The notes: generated from the letters alone by a model not told the origin. Positions 9,652 through 19,182 are shown, numbered from the stretch's first letter. The stretch is 64,000 nt of DNA from Breznakibacter sp047600785 (GCA_047600785.1 JASGKH010000002.1:1-64000); one strand, 5' to 3'. Program-made: numbers and translations.

Positions 9652-9774
9652 GATTGTTGTTTAAATTGTTGGTATTTAATTATTTTATCCTGTATTGATA
9701 AGTACATTTTAAACAACATTTAACAAATTTGAAAATGCATGTGTTTGTAAACAGAAATTAACAACGAAAGCATG

Positions 9775-12699
9775 TTACAATCCCATGATGTATTCGATCA
9801 GATTGTCGCCTTGGTCCAAACCAAGCTTTTTTCTGAGCTTATAGCGGTTGTTTTCAACGGCCCTGGCTCCTATGTTCATCAACGACGATATCTCTTTTGA
9901 TGACATTCCCATGCGTAGGTAGGCACAAAGCTTCAGCTCACGGGGCAACAGGTCCGAATGTTTTTCCTGAAGACGCTTTAGGAAATCTGCGTGCACCTGT
10001 TCCAGATGGGTCTCGAAGACTTCCCAGTGCGATTCGTTTTCAATGTCGTTGTCGATGTGTTTGACCACATAACCGATCCGTTTGGTGATGGAACTTAAAT
10101 CCCGGCCGCCCATGGCTTTGAGGAGCTCTTCTTTGACTTTTATCAGGAACTCGTTTTTCTGTACGACGTGGATGGCCGAGTTTGCCAGCTCTTTTTCTTT
10201 ATGTAGCATTTCGTTGTGTAGTTTTTCGTTGCGCAACCGGATCATTTCTTTCTCTTTCACCAACGCTTCATGGTTTAATTGTTCTTCTTTAAGCCTGAAT
10301 TGTTCCTGTTGTTTCAGCACCTCGCGTTTGCGGCTTTTTTCCATTATCCGGCGGGCTATTGCAAACCATAGGGCCAGTATGGCGAGCACCAGGCCTGTGT
10401 ATCCTGTTTTGGCCCAGGCCGATCGGTACCATGGCGGCAATACCGTGAACCTGAAACCCTCCTGTTCTGTTTCAACCCCATGTATGTTGCGGGCTTTGAC
10501 CCAAAATACATAACTGCCCTCGGGCAATCGGGTAAATTGGCGCTTTTTTGATAATCCCCAATCTCCCCACTTCTCATCGAATCCTTGCAGATAAGTGGCA
10601 TATTCCACATTCCCGCTTCCAAACCATGTGGCTGAATATGACACGTCGAATGCATTGCCGGCAAAAGGGTATTCGGGTATGGTGGTTTGCCTGTCTATGT
10701 TCATCCTGTCTGATCCGGAATAAAATATCGGATTACTGGTATTTGTCCCGGAAAAACCGCGTATATGAATGGAGAAAGGGGTCAAATAATTCGTCCGTTC
10801 GCTGACCTGATAATGCGCGAAACCGTCTTCTACCCCAAAAAGGACGCTTTTTTCGTCCCACACAAATGTCGATTCAAAGCCGTTGACGGTTTTACCTGCT
10901 ATCGCAGCAAACGGGTTGGTGACTTTGCGGTAACTGCCATCGTCCAGATGCCTTAACACGCCAACGTTCCCCCCTTCAAAATACCATATGTTGCCAAAAC
11001 GATCCTGTGTCATGAAGTTTGGAAAGGAGACTTTGCCCGGATCGAAATAGTTTTCCAATGTATGCCGTGTGAAGGCGTGTGTGGCTGCGGAGTATGTAAA
11101 CAATCCGTGCGGGGATGCAAAGACGGGGTGCCCATCAATGATCGACAATGTCATTTCTTTATCGTTGTCGAGTCCTTTAAGGTCGCTTCCACGTTCAATT
11201 TTTTCCAAACGCCTGTAATCGGGCGAGAAGGTTAACCTGAAAATGCCTTTTAAGCCATGCGTGATCCATAGTTTGCCTTCTGCATCCCATTCCATAAAAC
11301 GTGATGACTCTTCAAAACCTTCTACATGCGAAAGGTAATCCCATGTCCCGTTTTTCTTTTGCATGATAACCAGTCCCTTGTAGGTTCCTACCAGCAACAG
11401 ATCGTTACGGTTGGGAATGTGCCTGAAAGTCCATGCACCGACCACAGAGGTTGGTGTAATGTAATGGGCGGTAGTTCCGTCAATCCGGTAAACCCCATGG
11501 TCGTGGCCACATAATATGGTGCCGTCCGTATCGGTAAAAATGGTCCATACCTGACCGTTGGTACCGGTGATTCGCTTGAAATCGGTACGTTCCTTGCGTG
11601 GATCCCCAAAGCGTTGTTCATCAATGATGTATAAGCCTTGGTTGGTCCCGAAATAAACTTTGCCTTTTTGGCGTGCCATGCAATAGCCTGTACCCAGATC
11701 GAAATAACCCTGGATAAACGTGATGGGCGAATTGTAATCGATCCGTGCGATGCCGTTGTCAAGACCGGCCCAAATGTGGTTGTCCCTATCTACGAATACC
11801 CCTAGCACGGTGTTGTTCCCCAGTCCTTTGTCTTTGTTTGCAATGGTTTTGATGGTGCCGTTGGGCGTAACCACGACAATGCCCGACTGGATGGTGCCGA
11901 ACACCAGGTCATCGCCGCTTTTGGTGCCGCAAAAAATGTTGTGTTGGGTGAGGTAATCGTTGGCCGAAACGTTCCATTTTTCAACTCCTTGGCTACTTAT
12001 TCTGTACAATCCGTTGGTCATGGTACCGACCAAAAGCTCGTCGTTGGGCAATGGAAGTATGGCACATACGCGTATTCCGGCAAACTTTTCGCCGCCCAGC
12101 ATTTTGAACAGCTTTCCCTGCCGAAGTTCCAGCAGGCCTTCAAGCTCATCGTGCACCAACATTAACCCGTTAACCAGAAAGGCATTGGGAATGCGCGATC
12201 GGGCTTTTACCACCTCTATGCCCGAGTCGGGTTTATAGAGGCAAAGGGCCTTCTCCGATTGGAAGATGATTTGATCGTTGTATTGGAAAATACCCCAAAA
12301 ATCGCCGATTTCATCGATCCCGTATTTTTTGTTGAGCGAAAAATACTCAAAGTCGATGCCGTTGACGCGTTCGTAATATCCAAATTCGTCGTTGGCGCCG
12401 ACATAAACTCTGTCGTTTACGGCCAGTACGGTGCGGGAGACACTTTGTGAGACAAAAGGCAGTACCCGGAATTCGGTCCCGTCATATTCCATGACGCCAA
12501 AGTTGTTCGCAATATACACCAACCCGTTATTGGCTTGCGAGATACACCAGTTTTGTGTTCCCGCGTTGTAATCGCTACGGTTGAAATATTTAATTTGGGG
12601 AATTCCAAATACCGATGTTTGGGCTTTGGAGCTGGCGACGGACACGAAAAGGAACACCACCGTCAGAAACAGGCGGTAAATTATGCGGAAAGGAAGCAT
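9775..12699 (-). CDS. Membrane-bound sensor/LuxR-type transcriptional regulator (Reg_prop, Y_Y_Y)
   Basis: 974-residue one-component regulator. A signal sequence (to SSKAQ) precedes a large periplasmic part made of two-component-regulator propeller repeats (IWAGLDNGIARID, GTNQGLYIID, LLVGTYKGLVIM) and a Y_Y_Y domain (YATYLQGFDEKWGDW; FWVKARN). One membrane helix lies at about 766-782, a coiled coil at about 785-860, and a LuxR-type helix-turn-helix at about 918-974 (LPRELKLCAYLRMGMSSKEISSLMNIGARAVENNRYKLRKKLGL). There is no histidine kinase or receiver domain, so signalling must pass directly through the membrane to DNA, unlike hybrid two-component systems. It lies in line with and 254 bp before the susC start and probably activates that PUL. 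Confidence 0.88.
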   Translation of the reverse strand: MLPFRIIYRLFLTVVFLFVSVASSKAQTSVFGIPQIKYFNRSDYNAGTQNWCISQANNGLVYIANNFGVMEYDGTEFRVLPFVSQSVSRTVLAVNDRVYVGANDEFGYYERVNGIDFEYFSLNKKYGIDEIGDFWGIFQYNDQIIFQSEKALCLYKPDSGIEVVKARSRIPNAFLVNGLMLVHDELEGLLELRQGKLFKMLGGEKFAGIRVCAILPLPNDELLVGTMTNGLYRISSQGVEKWNVSANDYLTQHNIFCGTKSGDDLVFGTIQSGIVVVTPNGTIKTIANKDKGLGNNTVLGVFVDRDNHIWAGLDNGIARIDYNSPITFIQGYFDLGTGYCMARQKGKVYFGTNQGLYIIDEQRFGDPRKERTDFKRITGTNGQVWTIFTDTDGTILCGHDHGVYRIDGTTAHYITPTSVVGAWTFRHIPNRNDLLLVGTYKGLVIMQKKNGTWDYLSHVEGFEESSRFMEWDAEGKLWITHGLKGIFRLTFSPDYRRLEKIERGSDLKGLDNDKEMTLSIIDGHPVFASPHGLFTYSAATHAFTRHTLENYFDPGKVSFPNFMTQDRFGNIWYFEGGNVGVLRHLDDGSYRKVTNPFAAIAGKTVNGFESTFVWDEKSVLFGVEDGFAHYQVSERTNYLTPFSIHIRGFSGTNTSNPIFYSGSDRMNIDRQTTIPEYPFAGNAFDVSYSATWFGSGNVEYATYLQGFDEKWGDWGLSKKRQFTRLPEGSYVFWVKARNIHGVETEQEGFRFTVLPPWYRSAWAKTGYTGLVLAILALWFAIARRIMEKSRKREVLKQQEQFRLKEEQLNHEALVKEKEMIRLRNEKLHNEMLHKEKELANSAIHVVQKNEFLIKVKEELLKAMGGRDLSSITKRIGYVVKHIDNDIENESHWEVFETHLEQVHADFLKRLQEKHSDLLPRELKLCAYLRMGMSSKEISSLMNIGARAVENNRYKLRKKLGLDQGDNLIEYIMGL

Positions 12700-12936
12700 G
12701 GGACGATTTACTAAGTTGATTAATGCTGAATTGACAATAAAAAGGTTTAAACCAAGATAGTTTGCTTTGGGAAATAAACAAAACCGACGGAAAGCAACAA
12801 AAATGTAAGATGCTTTTCCGGAATGTGCACATAAATGTAGGAAAAATCATCTTGGTTGTTGTACGAATAGATTGTAGTACAGTGTAATGTGTTGGACGGC
12901 AGGCATTTTGATAATGTAACGCAAAACCGAAACATT

Positions 12937-13332
12937 ATGCAAGTCATTTTTCCCGTTATCAATAACAGTGATAAGCGAATGGTACTGGCCAAAGGCTTTC
13001 ATAACACCAACTGGATTTGTGTATATGATTCTGAAAACCACAAGTGCAACTGGTTTGATGCCGATTCGCTAAAGGTACACAGCGGCAATTTGGCCAACGA
13101 ACTAAAGGCGCAGGGCATTGAGGCCGTGGTTACCGCCGACATATCTTTTATGGCATTGGCCTTGTTTCTCGATAGCGGTTTTGCAGTTTACAAAGCCGCC
13201 AGCGATGACATTGCCCAAAATATCAAAATGCTGGAAGAGGAAAAATTACCTTTTTTTGGCCTTCACACAGCAATTAAAAATACTTGTTCCTCAAACAGTT
13301 GCCATAAATGTGAGGGAATGTGCAAAAACTAA
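12937..13332 (+). CDS. NifX/NifB-like dinitrogenase cofactor-domain protein with Cys-rich tail
   Basis: Small cytosolic protein of 131 residues. Its first ~105 residues fit the NifX/NafY-type fold (Pfam Nitro_FeMo-Co): MQVIFPVINNSDKRM, FHNTNWICVYD, GIEAVVTADISFMALALF, FAVYKAASDDIAQNI. The tail has four cysteines in a C-x4-C-x2-C-x3-C pattern (NTCSSNSCHKCEGMCKN) that could bind metal. An upstream in-frame start at 12889 is rejected because 12937 begins exactly at the fold. No other nitrogenase gene is present, so a role in iron-sulfur or metal handling is more likely than nitrogen fixation. It probably forms a two-gene unit with the next gene, 39 bp downstream. Confidence 0.75.
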   Translation: MQVIFPVINNSDKRMVLAKGFHNTNWICVYDSENHKCNWFDADSLKVHSGNLANELKAQGIEAVVTADISFMALALFLDSGFAVYKAASDDIAQNIKMLEEEKLPFFGLHTAIKNTCSSNSCHKCEGMCKN

Positions 13333-13371
13333 ATATTTTATGGATTAGGGGAAAATTAAAACAAACAAAAA

Positions 13372-13680
13372 ATGGCAACACGGGAATTGGAAAAAGTTAG
13401 GAACATCATCCTTGAGTCAACCGGTTTGGATTTGGCTTATGCTTACGATGATCTGGTTTTCGCTGAACATGGTATTTTCATTGTGCAGTTCGATGCTGCC
13501 AATCCCAAATACCTGCATGTTTTTTTCAACCACGAATGCTGGGAGGAGGAGCGGAAGGCCATGCAGAAGTCTTTTTCGGAGATTGCTTCCATAAAAGGAT
13601 TTGTGGCCGATTTCAAAGGGTTGTTTAAAATGCAGCAAAAACATGCAACCGAAGAAATAGAACTGAAGTTCATTCGCTAA
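13372..13680 (+). CDS. Small hypothetical protein next to the NifX-like gene
   Basis: I do not recognise this 102-residue protein. It has no signal peptide or membrane helix and mixes acidic and hydrophobic segments (LDLAYAYDDLVFAEHGIFIVQFD; YLHVFFNHECWEEERKAM), suggesting a small alpha/beta cytosolic fold. It has one Cys and two His. It ends on a strong bidirectional terminator and follows the NifX-like gene in the same direction, so the two are likely cotranscribed. Coding is supported by the tight fit between upstream gene and terminator. Confidence 0.7.
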   Translation: MATRELEKVRNIILESTGLDLAYAYDDLVFAEHGIFIVQFDAANPKYLHVFFNHECWEEERKAMQKSFSEIASIKGFVADFKGLFKMQQKHATEEIELKFIR

Positions 13681-13723
13681 AAAGCAAAAAAGGGTTGCCG
13701 TATGCAACCCTTTTTTGCTTTTT
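13679..13723. terminator. Bidirectional intrinsic terminator
   Basis: Perfect 20-bp inverted repeat with arms 13679-13698 and 13704-13723 and a 5-nt loop. The inner half is GGGTTGC-rich and the outer half is an A-run/T-run, so it works in both directions. It serves the convergent hypothetical gene (ends 13680) and xylE (ends 13737). Confidence 0.95.
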
Positions 13724-13736
13724 CTTTAGACCCGTG

Positions 13737-15398
13737 TTAGTTCTTTTTCCACAGGTATTCCATTTCTTCCAATGTTTTTCCTTTGGTTTCGGGAACCATC
13801 TTCCACATGAAAATGGCCGAAAGGATACCCATTATCCCATAAATCCAATAGGCAAATCCATGGTTAAATTGTTGCGTTAGCCAAACATTGTCGTTCATCA
13901 TGGGGAAAGTTAATGAAACCACCCAATTGGCAATCCATTGTGCGGCAACGGCAATTGACATCGCGCCACGAATGGAGTTGGGAAACATTTCTGCTAACAA
14001 TACCCAGCATACGGGACCCCAGCTCATTGCAAAGGATGCAGTGTACAATAACATGAAAATCAGGGCTAACAGGCCGGCATTGCCCATATAGAACACAAAG
14101 CCCAATGCAATCATGCTCACTGCCATCCCGATCGATCCAATGATCATCAATGGCTTACGGCCAAATTTGTCAACTGTCATAATTGCGACTACGGTGAACG
14201 TCAGGTTCACAATGCCGACGATAATGGTTTGCAACAACGATGAATCGGTGGATGCCCCCATGTTCCGGAAAATATTGCCGGCATAGTACAACACCACGTT
14301 AATACCCACAAATTGCTGGAATACAGACAACATGATGCCCACAAAAATAACCAGAAAGCCGTAAGACAACCATGGGGCGTGGATTTCGTGCAACGTACTT
14401 TTGATGTCCTTTAATATTTGGGACGCATTATCCTTACCTGCAATACGTTCAAGGACTTTGATCGCCTTTTCGTCCTGGCCTTTCATTGCCAGGTAACGGG
14501 GAGTTTCGGGGACAAAGAACAGAAGAACCAAGAAGATAGCTGCAGGAATGGCCCCGGAAAAGAACATCCAGCGCCAACCGGTTTCTATCAGCCATTGCTC
14601 ATCCCCCTGGCTTGCAATGATATAATTCACAAAGTAAATCACCAACATCCCGAAAATGATCGCAAACTGGTTAAAAGCAACCAGTTTACCACGAACGTTT
14701 GCCGGGGCAATTTCCGCAATGTACATGGGCGATACCATCGACGCAATGCCGACCCCAATCCCTCCAATGATGCGGTAAATGACGAAGGAATAAACGTCAT
14801 GGACGCCAAAAAAGTTGAACGTTTCGGGTTTCCATGCACCAACTGCTGATATAAAAAAGGCAATCGCCGCAATGATCAACCCGTTTTTACGGCCCAACGA
14901 TTTTGAAATAAAACCGGCCGAAGCACCTCCTATGACACATCCGATCAATGCACTGGCGACGACAAAACCTTTAACTGCATCGGCGGTATCTTTCATTCCC
15001 GATACATCGGTTGAAGACCCTTTGCTTAGAAATAGAATTGCCCAAATGGTCAGACACACCATGATGGCAGCAGTGATGATCCCTCCTTTTTTGGTTCCCA
15101 ATAATTTGATGATCTGCCCGCAAACAATGGCAAATACCAAGTAAAGAACGGCGGCCATCATCATTTTATATTGACTGAAAACAGCTAAAACATCTTGTAC
15201 ATAGGTATAAGTTCCGCCTTTTTCCGAATAGATGTAAAACTCCACCAACGATTTTTCTGCCCCGTTCACGACGGCGGTATCATAGCCAAATAACAAGCCA
15301 CCTAACGTGGCTACCAGCGTGAGCATAAAGATGTATACTTTGCTGCCTTGCTGGAACGACGCAGAAGATCTATTGTCTCCCGTACTTATAAATGCCAT
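13737..15398 (-). CDS. xylE: XylE-like sugar:proton symporter with an inserted helix pair
   Basis: Major-facilitator sugar transporter importing xylose (or another pentose or hexose) with protons across the inner membrane. Family motifs: GGLLFGYDTAVVNG (TM1), SKSLGRKNG, YRIIGGIGVGIASMVSPMYIAEIAP, VPETPRY, DKFGRKPL and PETKGKTLEEME. At 553 residues it is about 60 longer than E. coli XylE. Relative to that protein it carries about 73 extra residues between TM1 and TM2 (residues about 56-142), with two more hydrophobic stretches at about 79-97 and 106-124, predicting 14 rather than 12 helices. It is the last gene of the xyl operon, after a hairpin. Sugar specificity is inferred from xylA and xylB. 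Confidence 0.9.
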   Translation of the reverse strand: MAFISTGDNRSSASFQQGSKVYIFMLTLVATLGGLLFGYDTAVVNGAEKSLVEFYIYSEKGGTYTYVQDVLAVFSQYKMMMAAVLYLVFAIVCGQIIKLLGTKKGGIITAAIMVCLTIWAILFLSKGSSTDVSGMKDTADAVKGFVVASALIGCVIGGASAGFISKSLGRKNGLIIAAIAFFISAVGAWKPETFNFFGVHDVYSFVIYRIIGGIGVGIASMVSPMYIAEIAPANVRGKLVAFNQFAIIFGMLVIYFVNYIIASQGDEQWLIETGWRWMFFSGAIPAAIFLVLLFFVPETPRYLAMKGQDEKAIKVLERIAGKDNASQILKDIKSTLHEIHAPWLSYGFLVIFVGIMLSVFQQFVGINVVLYYAGNIFRNMGASTDSSLLQTIIVGIVNLTFTVVAIMTVDKFGRKPLMIIGSIGMAVSMIALGFVFYMGNAGLLALIFMLLYTASFAMSWGPVCWVLLAEMFPNSIRGAMSIAVAAQWIANWVVSLTFPMMNDNVWLTQQFNHGFAYWIYGIMGILSAIFMWKMVPETKGKTLEEMEYLWKKN

Positions 15399-15439
15399 GT
15401 ATAGTTTTTTTTAGATTTGAGTCGACAAATAATGGAAAA

Positions 15440-15465
15440 GGCAGATGTCTCGAAGGACATCTGCC
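15440..15465 (-). promoter_or_regulatory. Attenuator-like hairpin between xylA and xylE
   Basis: Perfect 10-bp stem (15440-15449 with 15456-15465) and a 6-nt loop. In the direction of transcription it is followed by TTTTCC, so it may act as a partial terminator that lowers transporter expression relative to the enzymes. Confidence 0.65.
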
Positions 15466-15484
15466 ACATCATGTTACGCTTCAA

Positions 15485-16810
15485 TTAGATATATAAATTG
15501 ATCAATTGCTCGTACAACTCTTGTTTACCACTGATTTGTTTTGGTTCGCCGACTTCTTTGGCAATTTTGTACAAATCTTCCAGTTTCAATTTGCCTTGTT
15601 CGAAATCCAGGCCTTTGCCACTGTCGAACGATGCATAACGTTGCTTGCGCAATTCAAGGTAGTTCGACTCGGTCAAAATACGGTCGGCAACCACTAATGC
15701 ACGTGCAAAGGTATCCATCCCGCTGATGTGGGCGATGAAAATGTCCTCCAGATCAGTGGAGTTACGACGGGTTTTTGCATCGAAGTTAATACCGCCGTGG
15801 GTAAAACCGCCAGCTTGAAGGATTTCCAACATGGCCAGCGTGGTTTCGGTAATTGAAGTGGGGAACTCATCTGTGTCCCAACCGTTTTGGTAATCACCCT
15901 TGTTGGCATCGATTGAGCCCAGCAGGCCTGCGTCGGAAGCCATACGAAGTTCGTGTTCCATGGTATGCTGTGCCAACGTGGCGTGGTTTACTTCCACGTT
16001 CAATTTGAAATCTTTTTCCAGGCCGTGTTGCCTCAGGAAACCGATAACGGTTTGCACATCCTGGTCGTACTGGTGTTTTGTGGGTTCCATGGGTTTAGGT
16101 TCGATAAAGAATGTACCCTTGAAACCTTGTGCGCGGCCGTAATCGCGGGCCATGGCCAGAAAACGGCCCATGTGTTCAAGTTCTTTTTTGGTGTTGGTGT
16201 TGTGAAGGCTCATGTAACCTTCGCGACCGCCCCAGAATACATAACCAGTACCGCCCAGTTTTATGGTGGCGTCGATGGCATTTTTCACCTGTACGGCTGC
16301 GTTGGCCACTGCGTTGAAATCAGGGTTGGTGGACGCACCGTTCATATAACGGGGATTCGAGAACACGTTGGCAGTGCCCCAAAGCAATTTCACCCCCGAT
16401 GCGTCTTGCTTTTGTTTTGCAAGATCGGTAATGACGGCCAACCGTTTTTCGATCTCGAACACCGAACCTTCGCCTACCAGGTCGGTATCGTGGAAACAGT
16501 AGAAAGGAACTCCTAATTTTGTAATGAATTCAAATGCAGCGTCAAGTTTGTCTTTTGCCAATTGCACCGGATCACCGGCCTGGTTCCATTGGTAATGGAT
16601 GGTGCCAGGACCAAAAGGGTCGCTGCCTTCGGCACAGAATGTATGCCAGTAGGCTACCGCAAAGCGCAAGTGCTCTTTCATGGTTTTGCCGGCTACCACG
16701 CGGTTTTCATCGTACCATTTGAATGCCAGGGGATTTGTTGATTTTGTACCTTCAAAACCAATTTTTCCAATCCCTTTGAAATACTCTTTTTCTCCAATTA
16801 AAATACCCAT
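15485..16810 (-). CDS. xylA: Xylose isomerase
   Basis: Cytosolic metal-dependent D-xylose to D-xylulose isomerase of 441 residues, the usual length for the class II enzyme. The active-site His107 and Asp110 are in FYCFHDTDLVGEG. Metal ligands lie in FIEPKPMEPTKHQYD and in VEVNHATLAQHTMEHE followed by GSIDANKGDYQNGWDTDEFP. The segment GTANVFSNPRYMNGASTNP is also characteristic. It lies 73 bp after xylB. The product is passed to xylulokinase. Confidence 0.98.
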   Translation of the reverse strand: MGILIGEKEYFKGIGKIGFEGTKSTNPLAFKWYDENRVVAGKTMKEHLRFAVAYWHTFCAEGSDPFGPGTIHYQWNQAGDPVQLAKDKLDAAFEFITKLGVPFYCFHDTDLVGEGSVFEIEKRLAVITDLAKQKQDASGVKLLWGTANVFSNPRYMNGASTNPDFNAVANAAVQVKNAIDATIKLGGTGYVFWGGREGYMSLHNTNTKKELEHMGRFLAMARDYGRAQGFKGTFFIEPKPMEPTKHQYDQDVQTVIGFLRQHGLEKDFKLNVEVNHATLAQHTMEHELRMASDAGLLGSIDANKGDYQNGWDTDEFPTSITETTLAMLEILQAGGFTHGGINFDAKTRRNSTDLEDIFIAHISGMDTFARALVVADRILTESNYLELRKQRYASFDSGKGLDFEQGKLKLEDLYKIAKEVGEPKQISGKQELYEQLINLYI

Positions 16811-16883
16811 GATCTTGTAGTTTAAAATTATGCCTTAATTATTATTTGTTGCATTGTAGGGAATTGATCCCCCGGGCGTTGGT

Positions 16884-18371
16884 TCAATTCAGCATCTTCT
16901 CCAATTCCTCTTTCCAGCTACCATACACATCGGTGAGCTGGTCGGTCATTTGCTGGACAGGCTCCGCCTCCAGGTTCTTCTCAAAGCCCACAAACGCATC
17001 TTTGATATTGTTGTAGTATTTGGCACCCACACCAGCTCCACGTGCAGCACCAATAGCTCCGTCGGTATTGTAAAGTTCAATGGTTGCCCCTGTGACCGAT
17101 GCCAATGTTTTGCGGAACAGAGGACTTAGGAATAGGTTAGCCGATCCGGCTCGGATCAGTTTTGTATCGATACCCATGCCGTTCATCACTTCCATGCCGT
17201 ATTTAAATGCAAACGCAATGCCTTCCTGGGCTGCCCGGAATAAATGGGCTTCATTGTGCCGGTTGAAATTGATGCCTGAAATGTGTGCACCTGGATTTTG
17301 GTTCTTCAACACTCTCTCTGCACCGTTTCCGAAAGGGAATACTTTAATTCCTTCGGCGCCGGGAGGTACCATTGCTGCTTTCTCGTTAAGTTCGGGGTAA
17401 GAATATTGGTTTTTGCCTACCTCTCGCCTCATCCATGAATATTGGATGCCGGTGCCGTTAATACACAGCAACACCCCCAGACGTTTGGAATCTTGTTGGT
17501 GGTTTACGTGCGCAAAAGCGTTTACACGTGAGTATGGGTCGTAAACGACCTGGTCCGATATGGCATATACCACACCCGACGTGCCGGCAGTAGCTGCTAC
17601 CTCACCCGGATTGAGAACGTTAAGCGAGAACGCATTGTTGGGTTGGTCACCCGCACGGTAAGTCACCGGAATATTGACCGGTAATCCGAGTTCTGCGGCT
17701 GCTTGTGCCGATAAACGGCCTTGTTCGCCAAACGTGGGTACCAATCGAGGTACTTTATTGGTATCCAATCCGTAATGCGATATCAATTCGCTGGAGAGAG
17801 TATCGTTTTTGAAATCCCAAAAAATTCCTTCCGACAGACCGGATACGGTTGTGGTGATGTCGCCGGTAAGTTTTAAGGCAATATAATCACCGGGCAGCAT
17901 AAATTTCACGGCCTTGTCGTAAACGGCGCGTTCATGGTCGAGCACCCATTTTAATTTTGATGCGGTAAAATTTCCCGGAGAGTTCAACAGATGGCTCAGA
18001 CACCAGTCGTTGCCCATGGTTTCGAAAGCCTTTGCGCCGATATTGGTGGCACGGCTGTCGCACCAGATAATTGCCGGACGGATAGGGTGGTTGTCTTTGT
18101 CCACGATCACCAGCCCGTGCATTTGGTATGATATGCCAATGGCACCAATTTCTTTGGCATTTACTTCAGGCTTTGCAAGCAAGCGTTGCAATGCCTGTTT
18201 TAAGTGTGAATACCACTTGTCGGGGTGTTGCTCTGCCCAACCCGATTGAGGTGCCTCAATCTCCATTTCTACGTCGGGATGCTGGGCACTCGCCAAACAG
18301 CGTCCCGTGTCGCCGTCAATGACAGCTGCCTTGACCGATGAACTTCCAATGTCGAATCCTAATAATTGCAT
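16884..18371 (-). CDS. xylB: Xylulokinase
   Basis: FGGY-family ATP-dependent kinase of 495 residues converting D-xylulose to D-xylulose 5-phosphate for the pentose phosphate pathway. N-terminal ATPase signature GFDIGSSSVKAAVIDGDTG, substrate region QMHGLVIVDKDNHPIRPAIIWCDSRA, catalytic GDQPNNAF, and a C-terminal FGGY-type segment (GSANLFLSPLFRKTLASVTG; GAARGAGVGAKYY). First gene of the xylBAE operon, preceded by a well-formed promoter and insulated upstream by a terminator. Confidence 0.97.
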   Translation of the reverse strand: MQLLGFDIGSSSVKAAVIDGDTGRCLASAQHPDVEMEIEAPQSGWAEQHPDKWYSHLKQALQRLLAKPEVNAKEIGAIGISYQMHGLVIVDKDNHPIRPAIIWCDSRATNIGAKAFETMGNDWCLSHLLNSPGNFTASKLKWVLDHERAVYDKAVKFMLPGDYIALKLTGDITTTVSGLSEGIFWDFKNDTLSSELISHYGLDTNKVPRLVPTFGEQGRLSAQAAAELGLPVNIPVTYRAGDQPNNAFSLNVLNPGEVAATAGTSGVVYAISDQVVYDPYSRVNAFAHVNHQQDSKRLGVLLCINGTGIQYSWMRREVGKNQYSYPELNEKAAMVPPGAEGIKVFPFGNGAERVLKNQNPGAHISGINFNRHNEAHLFRAAQEGIAFAFKYGMEVMNGMGIDTKLIRAGSANLFLSPLFRKTLASVTGATIELYNTDGAIGAARGAGVGAKYYNNIKDAFVGFEKNLEAEPVQQMTDQLTDVYGSWKEELEKMLN

Positions 18372-18403
18372 AACCTATCCGTTCTGTACTGTTCTGTTTA
18401 TGA

Positions 18404-18434
18404 CAAAATTATAACACTTTTTTAAGTTTGCAAA
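18404..18434 (-). promoter_or_regulatory. Promoter of the xylBAE operon
   Basis: Minus-strand TTTG (18431-18434) and TAATTTTG (18404-18411) are separated by exactly 19 bp, matching the Bacteroidota -33/-7 consensus TTTG-N19-TAnnTTTG. The -7 box ends 32 bp before the xylB start codon. This is the best-formed promoter in the window. I see no clear operator. Confidence 0.8.
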
Positions 18435-18471
18435 ACATTTTTTAAAAAGTTTACTGCCATTGGGCGTGCAT

Positions 18472-18511
18472 GAAACTAAAAAAGGGAGCCTTGGCTCCCT
18501 TTTTTAGTTTC
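18472..18511. terminator. Intrinsic terminator after the NigD-like gene
   Basis: Perfect 19-bp inverted repeat (arms 18472-18490 and 18493-18511) around TT, with GGGAGCC next to the loop and A/T runs outside, so it can act on both strands. It ends the minus-strand cluster above and insulates the xyl promoter. Confidence 0.93.
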
Positions 18512-18522
18512 TCTCTGATCAA

Positions 18523-19182
18523 TTATTGTTCGGTAGGTGGTGTGTACGAAAGATCGACACTTTGAACCACAGAATAATAGTCTTTGAATTTGAATTTGAT
18601 TTTGTGCGGAGGTGTACCGGTCCAATCAAACGAATTAAGGTCAAAGCTTACCAAGCCCCAATATCCATTTACTTCAGCATCGTCGTTGTCCTTGTGTTTA
18701 AGTTCAAGCACCACAGCACCCGGCTCTGTTTGGCTCTCTTCGTCATACACTAAATTGAAATAGTGTGTTTTGCTGTATCCCCAATAAGTCAAATCAACGT
18801 TGAGGTAATTTTTTGCTAACCACACATTGTTTACACGCACCGCGTCCGAACCAATGGTATCACGGCTTACTTCATTTATAACAAAGATGTTTTTGGTGAG
18901 CACCTTATAAACATCGTCCCATTTTACGTGATAATCGAAATTGTCGGTTTCTGCGCCTTCTTTGACTATTGAATAAAGAAAATAGACCCGGCTCCCGGCT
19001 TCGATAGTGCTAGCCCCGGACGCACCATAAAGGACATGGTTGTCGTCGGTAAGTATCCAAAGCCCACTGGTACTGGGTTGTACAATGCCAAATCCATAAT
19101 ATTGGGTCGTGTCGTCATCTTTCAAACATCCCGTCAAGCTTAATCCTAAGCCCAATAACATGATAAACAAAATCTTTTTCAT
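18523..19182 (-). CDS. NigD-like lipoprotein
   Basis: 219-residue lipoprotein (SLTGC, Cys19) resembling the NigD-like family of Bacteroidales: an N-terminal small beta-domain (about 35-110; GLWILTDDNHVLYG, GSRVYFLYSI) and a C-terminal beta-sandwich (about 115-215; KTHYFNLVYDEE, GYWGLVSFDLNSF). NigD is named from a bacteriocin locus but the biochemical role is unknown. It lies at the end of the same-strand cluster of FKBP-type proteins and stops at a strong terminator. Confidence 0.8.
   Translation of the reverse strand: MKKILFIMLLGLGLSLTGCLKDDDTTQYYGFGIVQPSTSGLWILTDDNHVLYGASGASTIEAGSRVYFLYSIVKEGAETDNFDYHVKWDDVYKVLTKNIFVINEVSRDTIGSDAVRVNNVWLAKNYLNVDLTYWGYSKTHYFNLVYDEESQTEPGAVVLELKHKDNDDAEVNGYWGLVSFDLNSFDWTGTPPHKIKFKFKDYYSVVQSVDLSYTPPTEQ

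Noticed and set aside
12937..13332. Nitrogen-fixation gene
   Set aside because: Only the NifX-type fold is present; no nifHDK, nifB or nifEN gene is in the window.
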